Shown here: positions 25,462 to 34,174 of the stretch, in pieces
How the letters are laid out: each line of letters opens with the position of its first letter
How positions within the stretch are numbered: position 1 is the stretch's first letter
Source of the DNA: an uncultured Eubacteriales bacterium
GTDB lineage: Bacteria > Bacillota > Clostridia > Christensenellales > Aristaeellaceae
Assembly (NCBI GenBank): GCA_902793605.1
Contig: CADBEB010000013.1
Location: forward strand, 1 to 64,000
Reading direction: 5' to 3'
Length of the DNA stretch: 64,000 bases
Translations under genes and position numbers: made by a program
The notes under the pieces: model-generated
The model's input: the letters and a program-made list of their open reading frames with translations, nothing else
Told to the model about the DNA's origin: nothing
Databases searched by the model: none

Positions 25462-25887
25462 ATGGCGATCACACAGTTATCCGTCTTTCTGATGAACCAG
25501 CCCGGCGCGCTGGTGGATGCCGTCAGCGCCATTTCCGGTGCCGGAGCGAACATCCGTGCCATGAGCATTGCCGAAGCCAACGACTTCGGTATCCTGCGGA
25601 TCATCGTGTCCGACTCGGACCGGATCTGTAAACTTCTCGGTGACAAGTACCTGATCTCCAAGACCGAGGTCGTCGCTGCCCGCATGGATGACCGCAGCGG
25701 CGCGCTCTATCCGATCCTGGCCGTTCTGAGCGAAGCCAACATCAACATCGAATATATGTACGCTTTTACCGGTTCCGGACCGGACGAAGCCTATGTCGTC
25801 TTCCGCGTCAACGATGCGAAAACCGCCGAGGAGGTCCTGAATGCCAACGGCATCAGCACCCTCTCTGACGAGAACCTCAAACTGTAA
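25462..25887 (+). CDS. Tandem ACT-domain protein
   Basis: A 141-residue protein made of two ACT domains (about residues 3-68 and 72-138). Each has the beta-alpha-beta start with a glycine turn (NQPGALVDAVSAISGAGANI in the first). ACT pairs bind amino acids and regulate enzymes allosterically. Proteins of this kind are commonly found beside phenylacetate-CoA ligase and indolepyruvate ferredoxin oxidoreductase genes, so aromatic amino acids are the likely ligands. AAGGAGG precedes the ATG; about 135 bases separate it from the ligase gene on the same strand. Confidence 0.92.
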   Translation: MAITQLSVFLMNQPGALVDAVSAISGAGANIRAMSIAEANDFGILRIIVSDSDRICKLLGDKYLISKTEVVAARMDDRSGALYPILAVLSEANINIEYMYAFTGSGPDEAYVVFRVNDAKTAEEVLNANGISTLSDENLKL

Positions 25888-25907
25888 CCCTCCTGAAAAA
25901 CTGTTCT

Positions 25908-25938
25908 TTTCCGGTATTTGATTTGCAAATACCGGAAA
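25908..25938 (+). terminator. Hairpin after the ACT gene
   Basis: A 13-bp perfect stem (TTTCCGGTATTTG, 25908-25920, with 25926-25938) has a 5-base loop, further extended by CTGTT/AACAG. No T-run follows, so termination is probable but not certain. Confidence 0.6.
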
Positions 25939-25997
25939 CAGCACCTGCAGCCCTTGAAATTTGTACCTTTTGGTCAACTTTCCCCTGTTGTGTTCCA

Positions 25998-26026
25998 TTG
26001 TTGCGCGCGCGTATATGTGGTATAGT
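25998..26026 (+). promoter_or_regulatory. Promoter of the 75-residue protein gene
   Basis: TTGTTG (25998-26003) and TATAGT (26021-26026) are 17 bases apart, with GTGG directly before the -10. Confidence 0.65.
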
Positions 26027-26091
26027 AAGCGCCGCGGAGAAGATTCCGCAGTTCATTTTGATCAGGCGCGCTGCGCGAAAGGAAGAGGAAA

Positions 26092-26319
26092 ATGAAGAAG
26101 GTTATTTGTAAGGTCGAGTACGATACCGAAGCTTCCGAACTGATCCAGAAGAAAGTTTTCGGCGTATTCGGCGATCCCAAGGGCTATGAAGAATCCCTGT
26201 ACAAGACCCAGGACGGCAAGTTCTTCCTGTATGGTCTGGGCGGCACCGAGTCTCCCTATAAGGAAGAGACCATCAAGCGGATGGCTGCTGACAAGGTTAA
26301 GGCCTGGCAGAAGGCGTAA
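26092..26319 (+). CDS. Small conserved-looking protein of unknown function
   Basis: A 75-residue soluble, lysine-rich protein (begins KKVICKVEYDTEASEL). It is not recognised. Its own promoter, a GGAAGAGG ribosome binding site, and a strong terminator right after the stop make it a convincing stand-alone gene. The compact sequence, with aromatic GKFFLYGLGG in the middle and a helical tail, suggests a small folded domain. Confidence 0.75.
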   Translation: MKKVICKVEYDTEASELIQKKVFGVFGDPKGYEESLYKTQDGKFFLYGLGGTESPYKEETIKRMAADKVKAWQKA

Positions 26320-26334
26320 GCAATCGCCTGCATA

Positions 26335-26369
26335 ACCGTCCGGCAATTCAGATTTGCCGGGCGGTTTTC
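26335..26369 (+). terminator. Intrinsic terminator after the 75-residue protein gene
   Basis: A 12-bp stem (ACCGTCCGGCAA, 26335-26346, with 26354-26365, one G-U) is followed by TTTTCT. Confidence 0.88.
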
Positions 26370-26447
26370 TATTGCCCGTTTTCTTGCAAAGTGTGTCTGC
26401 AAACAGGTATAATGCAGGAAAAGAACGACAGGAAGGAGGACGATCGC

Positions 26448-27836
26448 ATGAAGTTCCGGAAGCTTTTGCTGTTCACGGCAGTCCTGCTGCTTGTCTTGTC
26501 GGCCGGCACGGCCTGCGCGCTGGAGCTCTCCACCGATGAAATCGTCCCCTTCGGTCAGAACACAGTCATCGTCCGTTCGGATACGGCGGGTCACCTGACG
26601 CTGACGCCTTCCCTTCCGGACTATGATCTGATGCCGGCCGTCACGGGCTTCGCCGTCGAAGGCGGGGAAACATCCGTTTCCTGGGACGGGCTCAGCTGGT
26701 TCGGTGAGCCGCTGCCGTCGGGAAAGCTGACCCTGAATGCCCGGCTTGAGGATGCCTCCGGAACCGTTTCGGAAGCATCCCTGCAGATCAGGGTAACCTC
26801 TCCCCTGTGTGCCGCGGTCAGCTGCCTGCCCGCTGCCGACGTCTTCTGCCCCTCGGAGGATGCCCTGCGCGTCGAATGCGGGCTGAGCCGCAAAGGCACG
26901 GTGAAGCTGGAGATCTCCTCCGCCAATGAGCCGGATAAGGTCCTGCGCACCTTAGAGGGAAAAGCGAAGGATACCGTTCCCGTTACGCTGAAATGGGACG
27001 GGAAGAATCAGAAGCACAAGGTCCTGCCGGAGGGCGATTATCTTCTTACCGCTTATTCCGCGAGCCTCCCGGAACGCCGGGTCAGCGCAAAGGTCACCCT
27101 GTCCGCCTCCCCCGTTCCAGTTCAGGCTGTCTCGGAGACCGGGGAAATCATCCCCGCCGATCCGGAAAACGATGAGGAAGTCTGGGCCGCCCTGACCGCG
27201 CCGGCCGTCGTCGGCGCCGGCACCGAGGGCCAGGGGCTCTACCTGATGAAAAAGAAAAAATACTCCCCGGGCGGGAGCATCTCGGCGCGGACAGCGGCTG
27301 TCCGCGTGCTGGAGGTCGACGGCGGCTGGTGCCGCGTGGCCGCCTGGCGCCAGGCCGTCGGTGAATACATGGAGGGCTGGGTTCAGACAGAGAAGCTGAC
27401 CGTCATCCCGCCCCGCCTGCATTACGGCGTGCTCATCAATAAAAAGGACCATACCATGACCGTCTATGAGGACGGGAAACGGATCGGCCGGATCCGGGTC
27501 TCCACCGGCCTGCTGAATTCAGCGAATCCGCTGGCCGCCACCCCGCCCGGCGTATATCTCATCGGCTCCCGCATGAAGGATTTCCAGATGGACGGATTCC
27601 ATTACGACTATCCCATCCGCCTCCACGGGGATTATCTGCTGCATACCGTCGGCTATAAGACAAGGGACTCCGTCCGGTATTATACGCAGGAACTGGAAGA
27701 CCTTGGCGGCGCCGCCAGCCACGGCTGCATCAGAATGGATATCCGGGCAACGGAAGAAAGCGGCGGCCTGAACGCCTGGTGGGTGTGGACGCACCTGAGC
27801 CGGGACACCCGTGTCATCGTGACCGACGGAGAATGA
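26448..27836 (+). CDS. Secreted L,D-transpeptidase (YkuD)
   Basis: A 462-residue exported protein. Signal peptide about residues 1-24 (ends TACALE); two FlgD-like/Ig-like beta domains (each with a W(D)G..P.GKL or W(D)GK..VLPEGDY pattern); an SH3-like domain (about residues 265-315); then the YkuD catalytic domain with SHGCIRMD containing the nucleophilic Cys. These enzymes make 3-3 cross-links or attach groups to peptidoglycan. GGAAGGAGGA precedes the ATG at 26448. It ends at a hairpin shared with the convergent trkH. Confidence 0.93.
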   Translation: MKFRKLLLFTAVLLLVLSAGTACALELSTDEIVPFGQNTVIVRSDTAGHLTLTPSLPDYDLMPAVTGFAVEGGETSVSWDGLSWFGEPLPSGKLTLNARLEDASGTVSEASLQIRVTSPLCAAVSCLPAADVFCPSEDALRVECGLSRKGTVKLEISSANEPDKVLRTLEGKAKDTVPVTLKWDGKNQKHKVLPEGDYLLTAYSASLPERRVSAKVTLSASPVPVQAVSETGEIIPADPENDEEVWAALTAPAVVGAGTEGQGLYLMKKKKYSPGGSISARTAAVRVLEVDGGWCRVAAWRQAVGEYMEGWVQTEKLTVIPPRLHYGVLINKKDHTMTVYEDGKRIGRIRVSTGLLNSANPLAATPPGVYLIGSRMKDFQMDGFHYDYPIRLHGDYLLHTVGYKTRDSVRYYTQELEDLGGAASHGCIRMDIRATEESGGLNAWWVWTHLSRDTRVIVTDGE

Positions 27837-27875
27837 CTTAGCCCGGGCCCGCCCGGCGGACTGCGCGATTTCTCT

Positions 27876-27904
27876 GAACCCCCGGCAGAGTGAGCCGGGG
27901 GTTC
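27876..27904. terminator. Bidirectional hairpin between convergent genes
   Basis: An 11-bp perfect stem (GAACCCCCGGC, 27876-27886, with 27894-27904) lies between the L,D-transpeptidase (plus) and KtrB (minus) stops. The plus side is followed by TGTTGTT. Confidence 0.75.
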
Positions 27905-27910
27905 TGTTGT

Positions 27911-29275
27911 TCAACCGATCATGATCCTCTCCTCGGGATGTTTGGAGAGGGTTTTAATTCTGCCCTGGCGTTTGGCGACGGCAAACGCCAGCGTCAGCGG
28001 GCCGACCCGTCCCAGGAACATCATCGGCAGCAGCACAGCGCGGCTTGCCGGATGCAGGTTCGGCGTCCCGATGGCAGACACACCGACGGTACCCATGGCG
28101 CTGGAGGCTTCAAAGAGGATATCCGCGAGCGGAAAGCGCCCGTTCTCGATAAAGGAAATAATCAGAGTCCCGGTAACCAGCGTGGTCAGGAACAGAACCG
28201 CCACGGCGAGTGCCCGCCGCGCAATATCAGTGGACAGCCTGCGCCGCGCGACGTTGACCTCGTTCTCGCCCCGGACGACACTCAGCATCAGCAGGACCAG
28301 CGCCGCGAAGGTTGTGGTCTTGATGCCGCCGCCTGTGGAGGCGGGAGAGGCGCCGATCATCATCAGAACGCTGCTGAACAGCTTGGAACCATCCCGAAAG
28401 CGGGACAGGTCGAAGGAATTGAATCCGGCCGTGCGCATGGTCACAGACTGGAAGAAAGCATTCAGGATCTTTTCCCCTTCGCCGAAGCCGGCCAGCGTCT
28501 CCGCGTTCGACCGCTCCGCCAGCCAGTAAAAGACCGTGCCAGTCAGCACCAGCCCGAGTGTGGTCAGCAGGACGATCCGCGTATGCAGGGTCAGGCTCCG
28601 GAACCCCTGGCGGTTGCGCAGGGTCTCCAGGATCACCGCAAAACCCAGTCCGCCGAGGATGATCAGCACCGCGACGGTCAGCAGCACCAGCGGATCCCCC
28701 GAGAATGCGGTCAGGCTTGCGTAATTCCCGAAAAGATCAAACCCGGCATTGCAGAAAGCGCTGACTGAATGAAACAGCGCCATCCAGATCCCGTGCTTCC
28801 ATCCGAGAAGCGGTACCAATCGGATGGACAAAAAGACCGTGCCGACAGTCTCGATCGCGATGGACAGGAGCAGGTACAGCCATGTCAGGCGGCCGAGATC
28901 CGACAGGGAGGCTCCGTTCATGGATTCGCGGATCAGCATCCGTCCCCGGATGGATATCTTCCGGCCGAGCGCGACCATGATCATCGTCGCGAAGACCATA
29001 AAGCCCAGGCCGCCCACCTGGATCAGGACCAGCAGGACGATCTGCCCGAAGACCGAGAAGGTCGTCCCCGTATCCACGGCGACCAGACCCGTCACGCAGA
29101 CCGCGGACGTTGCCGTAAACAGGCTGTCGAACAGGCCGATGCCCTTCCCGCTTCGGGAGGCAGCCGGCAATGCCAGCAAAACGGTTCCCAGCAGGATCAC
29201 GGCCAGAAAGCCGAGAGCAAGGATGCTCTCGGCATGCTGAAATCCTTTCCCTTTCTGCTTTACAGGAAGACTCAT
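27911..29275 (-). CDS. ktrB: Potassium uptake channel subunit, TrkH/KtrB family (second copy)
   Basis: A 454-residue membrane protein, homologous to the one at 7498 and with the same four pore-loop motifs (SAVCVTGL, AGFDLFG, TMRTAGF, AMGTVGVS). Its start overlaps the kdpE-like stop by four bases (ATGA), so it is the last gene of a sensor kinase / response regulator / channel operon. The gating RCK partner is the divergent gene at 32177. Having the two-component system in the operon implies the channel, not a Kdp ATPase, is the regulated system. Confidence 0.94.
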   Translation of the reverse strand: MSLPVKQKGKGFQHAESILALGFLAVILLGTVLLALPAASRSGKGIGLFDSLFTATSAVCVTGLVAVDTGTTFSVFGQIVLLVLIQVGGLGFMVFATMIMVALGRKISIRGRMLIRESMNGASLSDLGRLTWLYLLLSIAIETVGTVFLSIRLVPLLGWKHGIWMALFHSVSAFCNAGFDLFGNYASLTAFSGDPLVLLTVAVLIILGGLGFAVILETLRNRQGFRSLTLHTRIVLLTTLGLVLTGTVFYWLAERSNAETLAGFGEGEKILNAFFQSVTMRTAGFNSFDLSRFRDGSKLFSSVLMMIGASPASTGGGIKTTTFAALVLLMLSVVRGENEVNVARRRLSTDIARRALAVAVLFLTTLVTGTLIISFIENGRFPLADILFEASSAMGTVGVSAIGTPNLHPASRAVLLPMMFLGRVGPLTLAFAVAKRQGRIKTLSKHPEERIMIG

Positions 29276-29997
29276 TGCGCGTCCTCCGTCGTCCGGTCCT
29301 GCCGGAGCATCCGGTATCCGATCCCGATATGCGTCTGGATATAGGGCTGTGCGTCCCCGCCGACCTGCAGCTTTTTCCGCAGCATCGCCATGAACACCCG
29401 CAGGGAGCCGACCTCCGAAGAGGTATAGCTGCCCCAGATTTCCTTCAGGATATAGTTATGTGTCAGGACCTTGCCGGTGTTCCTGGCCAGCAGGCACAGG
29501 AGCCGGTATTCGATGGGGGTCAGGTGGATCTCCTCGTCCCCGATCCAGGCGCAGCCCGCAGCATAGTCGATCCGCAGGCTCCCGTTCTCATAGCAGGTAT
29601 TCTCGCGGCTGACCGCCTGCTGGTCCGCGTTGAGCCGGCGCAGCGCCACCCGGATCCGGGCCAGCATTTCGTCCACGGAGAACGGCTTGGTCAGGTAGTC
29701 GTCCGCTCCGGCGTCCAGCGCCTCCACCTTGTCGGAATCCTCGCTTCGCGCGGAGATCACGATAATCGGCATGGCGGACCAGCTCCGCACCTTGCGGATG
29801 ATCTCCACGCCGTCCATATCCGGAAGGCCCAGATCCAGCAGTATCACGTCCGGCTGATGGGTCGTGGCTTCAATCAGCGCCTCCGTACCGTTGGGGGCCA
29901 GGTGATAGCGATAGCCGCGGGTCTCGAGCGTCACAGCCATCAGGTTGCGGACCGCCGCGTCGTCTTCCACCACCAGGATCATCGGTTTATTGCTCAT
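29272..29997 (-). CDS. KdpE-like response regulator
   Basis: A 241-residue OmpR/PhoB-class regulator. The receiver domain (about residues 1-120) has the acidic pocket VEDDA, the phospho-acceptor Asp in ILLDLGLPDMDG and the lysine in LTKPFS. The winged-helix output domain spans about 135-230 and ends GYRML. It overlaps the kdpD-like gene by 11 bases and the ktrB gene by four. Target sites are likely the 11-base-period repeats at 32042-32090. Confidence 0.95.
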   Translation of the reverse strand: MSNKPMILVVEDDAAVRNLMAVTLETRGYRYHLAPNGTEALIEATTHQPDVILLDLGLPDMDGVEIIRKVRSWSAMPIIVISARSEDSDKVEALDAGADDYLTKPFSVDEMLARIRVALRRLNADQQAVSRENTCYENGSLRIDYAAGCAWIGDEEIHLTPIEYRLLCLLARNTGKVLTHNYILKEIWGSYTSSEVGSLRVFMAMLRKKLQVGGDAQPYIQTHIGIGYRMLRQDRTTEDAQ

Positions 29998-31960
29998 ACT
30001 CCATTACCTCCGCGATCGGAAGAGTAAAACTGACCTTTGCGCCGTGCGGCCGGGCGTTCATCATCCAGATCTCACCGCCATGGGCCTGGACGATGGAACG
30101 GCAGAGCGACAGCCCCAGGCCGATTCCGCGGCGGCTGTCCGCTGAGTGCTTGACGCCCGTGTAGAACATATCGAACACCTTGTCCTCCGTCCCTTCCGGT
30201 ATGCCCTGGCCTTCATCCTCCACCCAGAGCAGCGCCATATTGCCTTCCGCTTTCGCGCCGATGGTGATCTTCGCGTCCTCCGGCGTATACTTGACGGCGT
30301 TGTTGACCAGGTTGATCAGCACCTGTACGATCAGCGCGGAATCCATCTGCGCCAGCAACAGGTCGTCCTGCAGGTCTGTGACAATCTTCCGTTTCTCCGC
30401 GTTCCGGTCCAGGTGGCGCAGCGCCTCCTCAATCGCATCCGAGACCAGCTCCGGCTGAATGTTCAGCTTCATCGTTCCGTTCTCGGTCCGGGTGATCGTC
30501 AGCAGGTTTTCCACCAGCCCGTTCAGCCAGATGGCGTCGTCATAGATGGAATCGTAAAGCTCCTTCTTTTTCCCTTCATCCAGATCTCCCGTGTCCTCCA
30601 GCAGAATCGCGGCATTACCGGAGATACTGGTCAGCGGAGTGCGCAGGTCGTGGGATATCGCGCGCAGCAGGTTCGCGCGCAGTGTTTCCTGCCGGGCGCT
30701 CTCCTCCATGCGCTGCTTTTCACGGGTCATGTGATCCTTCTCGATGGCCAGCGCGCACTCGTCCAGGATCGAGATCATCAGGTTCTTCCGGTACTCGTCG
30801 ATCGAAGGCGCGTTGTCAGCCCGGATGCCGACGACTGCCTGAACGCCGCTTTCACTGCGGATCGCCATGTACAGGCATCTCGCCTGCGGATACTTGCGCG
30901 TCGTGCGCCCGGCATGCTTGCCGTTCCGCCCGACCCATTCCGCCGCGTCCCGTTCTTCGGCGAGATAGACTTGATCAAAGCCGCCGTCTCCGTCGACCTC
31001 CCGGAGCACGGGCTGCTCCGCGAGCGCACCATCCTTCCGGTCGTAGCAGAGCACGCTGTGCTCAAGAAGACGGCTGAGCTGCTGCAGCACGACATTCAGG
31101 ATCGCCTCCCGGTCCTCTGCCTTTTGCAGCAGCTGGCTGGTGGAAAGCAGCACTTCCGTCTGGTAGGCCTTGTTCGCTGTCTGAATCGACTGGGTCTTGA
31201 TCCGGCTGGTCAGCGAACTGGAAAGCAGGGCCGCCGCAAACATGACGGCGAAGGTTGCGAAATAGTCGGGGCTCGACTGCAGAGAATAGAACGGTTCCGT
31301 AAAGAAGAAATTAAAGATCAGAACAGAGAGCAGCGATGAGAGCACACTGCAGAGATACCCGGTCGTGAGCAGTGCGACCGCCATCACGCCCAGGATATAG
31401 ATCAGCACCACGTTCGTGTTCGCCAGGCCAATGGCCTTGATCAGGAAGCCCAGACCGGTGCAGACGGTCAGGATCAGGACCGTCCGGAACAGGTCGCCCG
31501 CGGTGATGCGTTCCTGCTTCAGCCGGCCCTTCAGGCTGAAACTCCGGCTGTCGTCCTGCAGGCGGTTCGGCACGATGATGATCTCCACGTCCGGAGCCAG
31601 CTCGTTCAGCCGGGACATCAGCGTTTCCTTCGGCGCGAGGAAGCGGTGGCGCTCCGGACTCTTTCCCAGCACGATCTTCGTGATACCGCTGACACGCGCG
31701 TACTGCGCGATTGCCGTGGCCGGATCGTCCCCGTAGATCGTCGTCAGGATTGCGCCCTGACGCTGCGCCAGGTCCAGATGCTCATGGACCGCTTTTTCCT
31801 GTGTGTCGTTCTGCGATTCCGGATCTTCCACGTACAGGGCGATCAGCTCCGCCCCCATCGAACGGGAAAGCCGGGCTGCGCGCCGGATCACCTCCGAACT
31901 GGTCGGCGAAGCGGAAACGCATACGAGGATCCGTTCCCTCTCTGTGCTTTGAACCGCCAT
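29987..31960 (-). CDS. Short KdpD-like sensor histidine kinase
   Basis: A 657-residue kinase. It lacks the large N-terminal KdpD domain (usual KdpD is close to 900 residues) and starts with a universal-stress-protein domain (about residues 1-130), then four membrane segments of a DUF4118 region (about 170-260), a GAF-like region, and the kinase core with AISHDLRTPLTS (H box), NLVNNAVKYTP (N box) and GQGIPEG/GLGLSL (G boxes). Its SAS-(20 residues)-LIALY motif matches the c-di-AMP signature known from staphylococcal KdpD USP domains. AGGAGG precedes the start. It is first in the operon. Confidence 0.93.
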   Translation of the reverse strand: MAVQSTERERILVCVSASPTSSEVIRRAARLSRSMGAELIALYVEDPESQNDTQEKAVHEHLDLAQRQGAILTTIYGDDPATAIAQYARVSGITKIVLGKSPERHRFLAPKETLMSRLNELAPDVEIIIVPNRLQDDSRSFSLKGRLKQERITAGDLFRTVLILTVCTGLGFLIKAIGLANTNVVLIYILGVMAVALLTTGYLCSVLSSLLSVLIFNFFFTEPFYSLQSSPDYFATFAVMFAAALLSSSLTSRIKTQSIQTANKAYQTEVLLSTSQLLQKAEDREAILNVVLQQLSRLLEHSVLCYDRKDGALAEQPVLREVDGDGGFDQVYLAEERDAAEWVGRNGKHAGRTTRKYPQARCLYMAIRSESGVQAVVGIRADNAPSIDEYRKNLMISILDECALAIEKDHMTREKQRMEESARQETLRANLLRAISHDLRTPLTSISGNAAILLEDTGDLDEGKKKELYDSIYDDAIWLNGLVENLLTITRTENGTMKLNIQPELVSDAIEEALRHLDRNAEKRKIVTDLQDDLLLAQMDSALIVQVLINLVNNAVKYTPEDAKITIGAKAEGNMALLWVEDEGQGIPEGTEDKVFDMFYTGVKHSADSRRGIGLGLSLCRSIVQAHGGEIWMMNARPHGAKVSFTLPIAEVMEYEQ

Positions 31961-32041
31961 GCTTCACGCCTCCTGTCGCATTCCTTGACAGGATGATTAT
32001 AGCTCATCCTGTGTAAAGAGGAAGACAAAGGTTGGCTGTCG

Positions 32042-32090
32042 GTATTAAAACTGTATTAAGACAAAATCGTCAGCTTTAACGCAGCTTTAA
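32042..32090. promoter_or_regulatory. Two pairs of 11-bp-spaced direct repeats (KdpE-type sites)
   Basis: GTATTAA occurs at 32042 and 32053, and CAGCTTTAA at 32071 and 32082; both pairs are spaced 11 bases, one helical turn, as OmpR-family dimers require. They lie between the divergent sensor-kinase operon and ktrA, so the response regulator at 29272-29997 probably acts here on one or both. Confidence 0.7.
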
Positions 32091-32176
32091 TGCCACAGCG
32101 GGATGATTAACAGCGTGTTGACGTAAGCCGTGATAGACTGAAAAAACTCCGGACAGGATATTGCGGGAGGTTGATC

Positions 32177-32824
32177 ATGAAAAATGTTCTGCTGATCGGT
32201 CTGGGGCGCTTCGGGCGCCACATGGCCCAGAAAATGTCCGATATGAACCACCAGATCCTGGCCATTGACAAGAGTGAGCATAAGGTCCAGGAAGCGATGA
32301 GCTATGTGACCAACGCGGAGATCGGGGACGCGACCGATCCTGTCCTGATCGCTTCCCTGGGCGTGAAGGATTTTGACCTGTGTGTCGTCACCATGAGCCA
32401 CGACCTCCAGGCCTCTCTGGAGATCACAGCCCTGCTGAAGGAAAACGGCGCGCCGTTTGTGCTGGTCCGCGTGTCCCGGGATACGCATGCTCGTTTCCTG
32501 CTGGCCTGCGGGGCGGACGAGATCATCTATCCGGAAAAGCAGATGGCTGACTGGGCAGCGGTCCGCTACACCGGCGACCATGTCTACGACTATACCCGTC
32601 TTTCCCCGGATCATGCCATCTATGAAACGGAGATTCCTGATTCCTGGATCGGCCATACGGTAGTCGACCTGGGCGTCCGCCAGCGCTACCGCCTGAACAT
32701 CCTGGCCCTCCGTCGCGACGGCAATGTGGACCCGATGTTCGGACCGGCCACCGTCCTGCAGGCCGGTGACCGCATCATCCTGCTGGGCAGCGACAAGGAC
32801 GTGCAGAAATTCCTGCGCTTCTGA
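32177..32824 (+). CDS. ktrA: Potassium channel gating subunit, TrkA/KtrA family (second copy)
   Basis: A 215-residue RCK protein with nucleotide-binding LIGLGRFGRHMA, AIDKSE after beta-2 and a C-terminal RCK_C domain. It should gate the divergent KtrB at 27911. The ATG at 32177 with GGGAGG six bases upstream is preferred over a TTG at 32171. It is divergent from the kinase operon, with the direct-repeat sites between them, and is followed by a terminator. Confidence 0.94.
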   Translation: MKNVLLIGLGRFGRHMAQKMSDMNHQILAIDKSEHKVQEAMSYVTNAEIGDATDPVLIASLGVKDFDLCVVTMSHDLQASLEITALLKENGAPFVLVRVSRDTHARFLLACGADEIIYPEKQMADWAAVRYTGDHVYDYTRLSPDHAIYETEIPDSWIGHTVVDLGVRQRYRLNILALRRDGNVDPMFGPATVLQAGDRIILLGSDKDVQKFLRF

Positions 32825-32854
32825 AATACCTGCAAAACCGAATCACATGTCCCT

Positions 32855-32888
32855 GAGCGGTGCCGCCGGGCGCCGCTCTGTTTTTTTT
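32855..32888 (+). terminator. Intrinsic terminator after ktrA
   Basis: A 10-bp stem (GAGCGGTGCC, 32855-32864, with 32869-32878, one G-U) is followed by TGTTTTTTTT. Confidence 0.9.
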
Positions 32889-33021
32889 CGCGGTTCTTCT
32901 TCGCGATGGATGCGACTGTTTGGATTTTCACCGGGCGCGCGTCCATGCAGGAGAGGGATCCGGATCAGCTTTTCCCGAAATGCTCACCATAGTTCCGGCC
33001 GGTCTCTTTCGCTGCCGCCCG

Positions 33022-33855
33022 TTACGGATTCAGGGCTTTGACAAGATCAGGAATCGTCGCCTCAAAATCCACCCCGTACCAGGGATTCTCCGGATTCTCC
33101 AGGGTTTTCGCAATCGTCAGCGCCGTATAATCGGCGGCGGTTTTCAGTGCGCCGGTCCTTTCGATGCCCAGCACAAACGCACCGGCCAGTACGCTTGAGA
33201 AGATATCCCCGGTGCCGTGATAGGCCGCCGGGATCCTGTCGTTCTGGTAATGGAAGAATTCTTTCTTCGCTGAATCATACCCCATCGCGCCGGTCTTTCC
33301 CTCGCTGAGGGAAACGCCGGTCAGGATCGGTGTTTTTGTTCCCAGATCCGCAAGCGCAAGCAGCAGTTCCCGGACATATTCTTCCTCATAGGTTTCCCGG
33401 TAAGGAAGACCTGTCAAAAAAGCGGCTTCCGTGATATTCGGATCAGCAATATCCGCAACAGCACAGAGATCGGCGTTCTTCTTCGCGTAATGCTCATTGA
33501 AGGCCGGATACAGTTTACCGTTGTCGCCCATGGCGGGATCAATAAAAACGAGCGTATGGTCGTTCCGGAAGGTATTGATGATCCCGATGACCGTATCAAT
33601 CTCCTCTTCCGTGCCCAGGTATCCCGTGTAGATCGCGTCGAAGGTGATCCCTTCCCGCTTCCAGTGATCAGCGATGGGCGTCAGCTGATCTGAAAGATCC
33701 TTGCATGTATAGCCTTTGAATAAGGTATGCGTACTGAGTACCGCTGTCGGCAGGATCGCAGTTTCGATCCCCATCGCCGAAAGGAGCGGCAGCGCGACCG
33801 TCAGGGAGCATTTCCCGAAGCAGGAGATATCCTGAATCGTCAGTATTCTTTTCAT
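33022..33855 (-). CDS. pdxY: Pyridoxal/pyridoxamine kinase
   Basis: A 277-residue ribokinase-fold enzyme that phosphorylates pyridoxal-type vitamers to PLP precursors. It opens TIQDISCFGKCSLTVALP, has FIDPAMGDNGKLY (substrate/Mg region) and the catalytic AYHGTGDIFSSVLAGA near the C-terminus, where the GTGD Asp is the base. CCGGGAGG precedes the ATG. It stands alone on the minus strand. PLP demand is high in this window (thrC, the sulfhydrylase and NifS). Confidence 0.93.
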   Translation of the reverse strand: MKRILTIQDISCFGKCSLTVALPLLSAMGIETAILPTAVLSTHTLFKGYTCKDLSDQLTPIADHWKREGITFDAIYTGYLGTEEEIDTVIGIINTFRNDHTLVFIDPAMGDNGKLYPAFNEHYAKKNADLCAVADIADPNITEAAFLTGLPYRETYEEEYVRELLLALADLGTKTPILTGVSLSEGKTGAMGYDSAKKEFFHYQNDRIPAAYHGTGDIFSSVLAGAFVLGIERTGALKTAADYTALTIAKTLENPENPWYGVDFEATIPDLVKALNP

Positions 33856-34174
33856 GATCGTTCCCTCCCGGATGAAGGATTTTGTTTTTTACCGGAACAG
33901 TATAGAACAGATCTGGCTATACTGAAATATCCAGATTCGAAAAAAAGTATATGACCAGATTGAATTCACTTTCTGTTAACCCGGTATGCTTTATCCGGAT
34001 ACACGGTCTGTTTCACATCCCGGAAAATTGAGGATCACATGAATCGTATCATCATTTACCTGCCGGGGCAATCGGTTAATTGTTGGTTGAGTTTTTCCGC
34101 CTGTCGTCATAAAATGATAGCATTCTGTTCCGAAAGTACGGATCCTGACCGGAATAACAGGAGCGTGATCCTAT
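33856..34174. promoter_or_regulatory. Divergent intergenic region with promoters
   Basis: No gene. Toward the amidotransferase gene, TTGAGT (34087-34092) and TAAAAT (34110-34115) are 17 bases apart. Toward pdxY on the minus strand, TTTCAG and TATACT are 17 bases apart near 33901-33930. Between them CCAGATT occurs twice (33931 and 33954 regions), a possible regulator site. Confidence 0.5.

Noticed and set aside
27911-32824. Kdp ATPase operon
   Set aside because: KdpD- and KdpE-like genes are present but no kdpF, A, B or C; the co-transcribed channel is KtrB.
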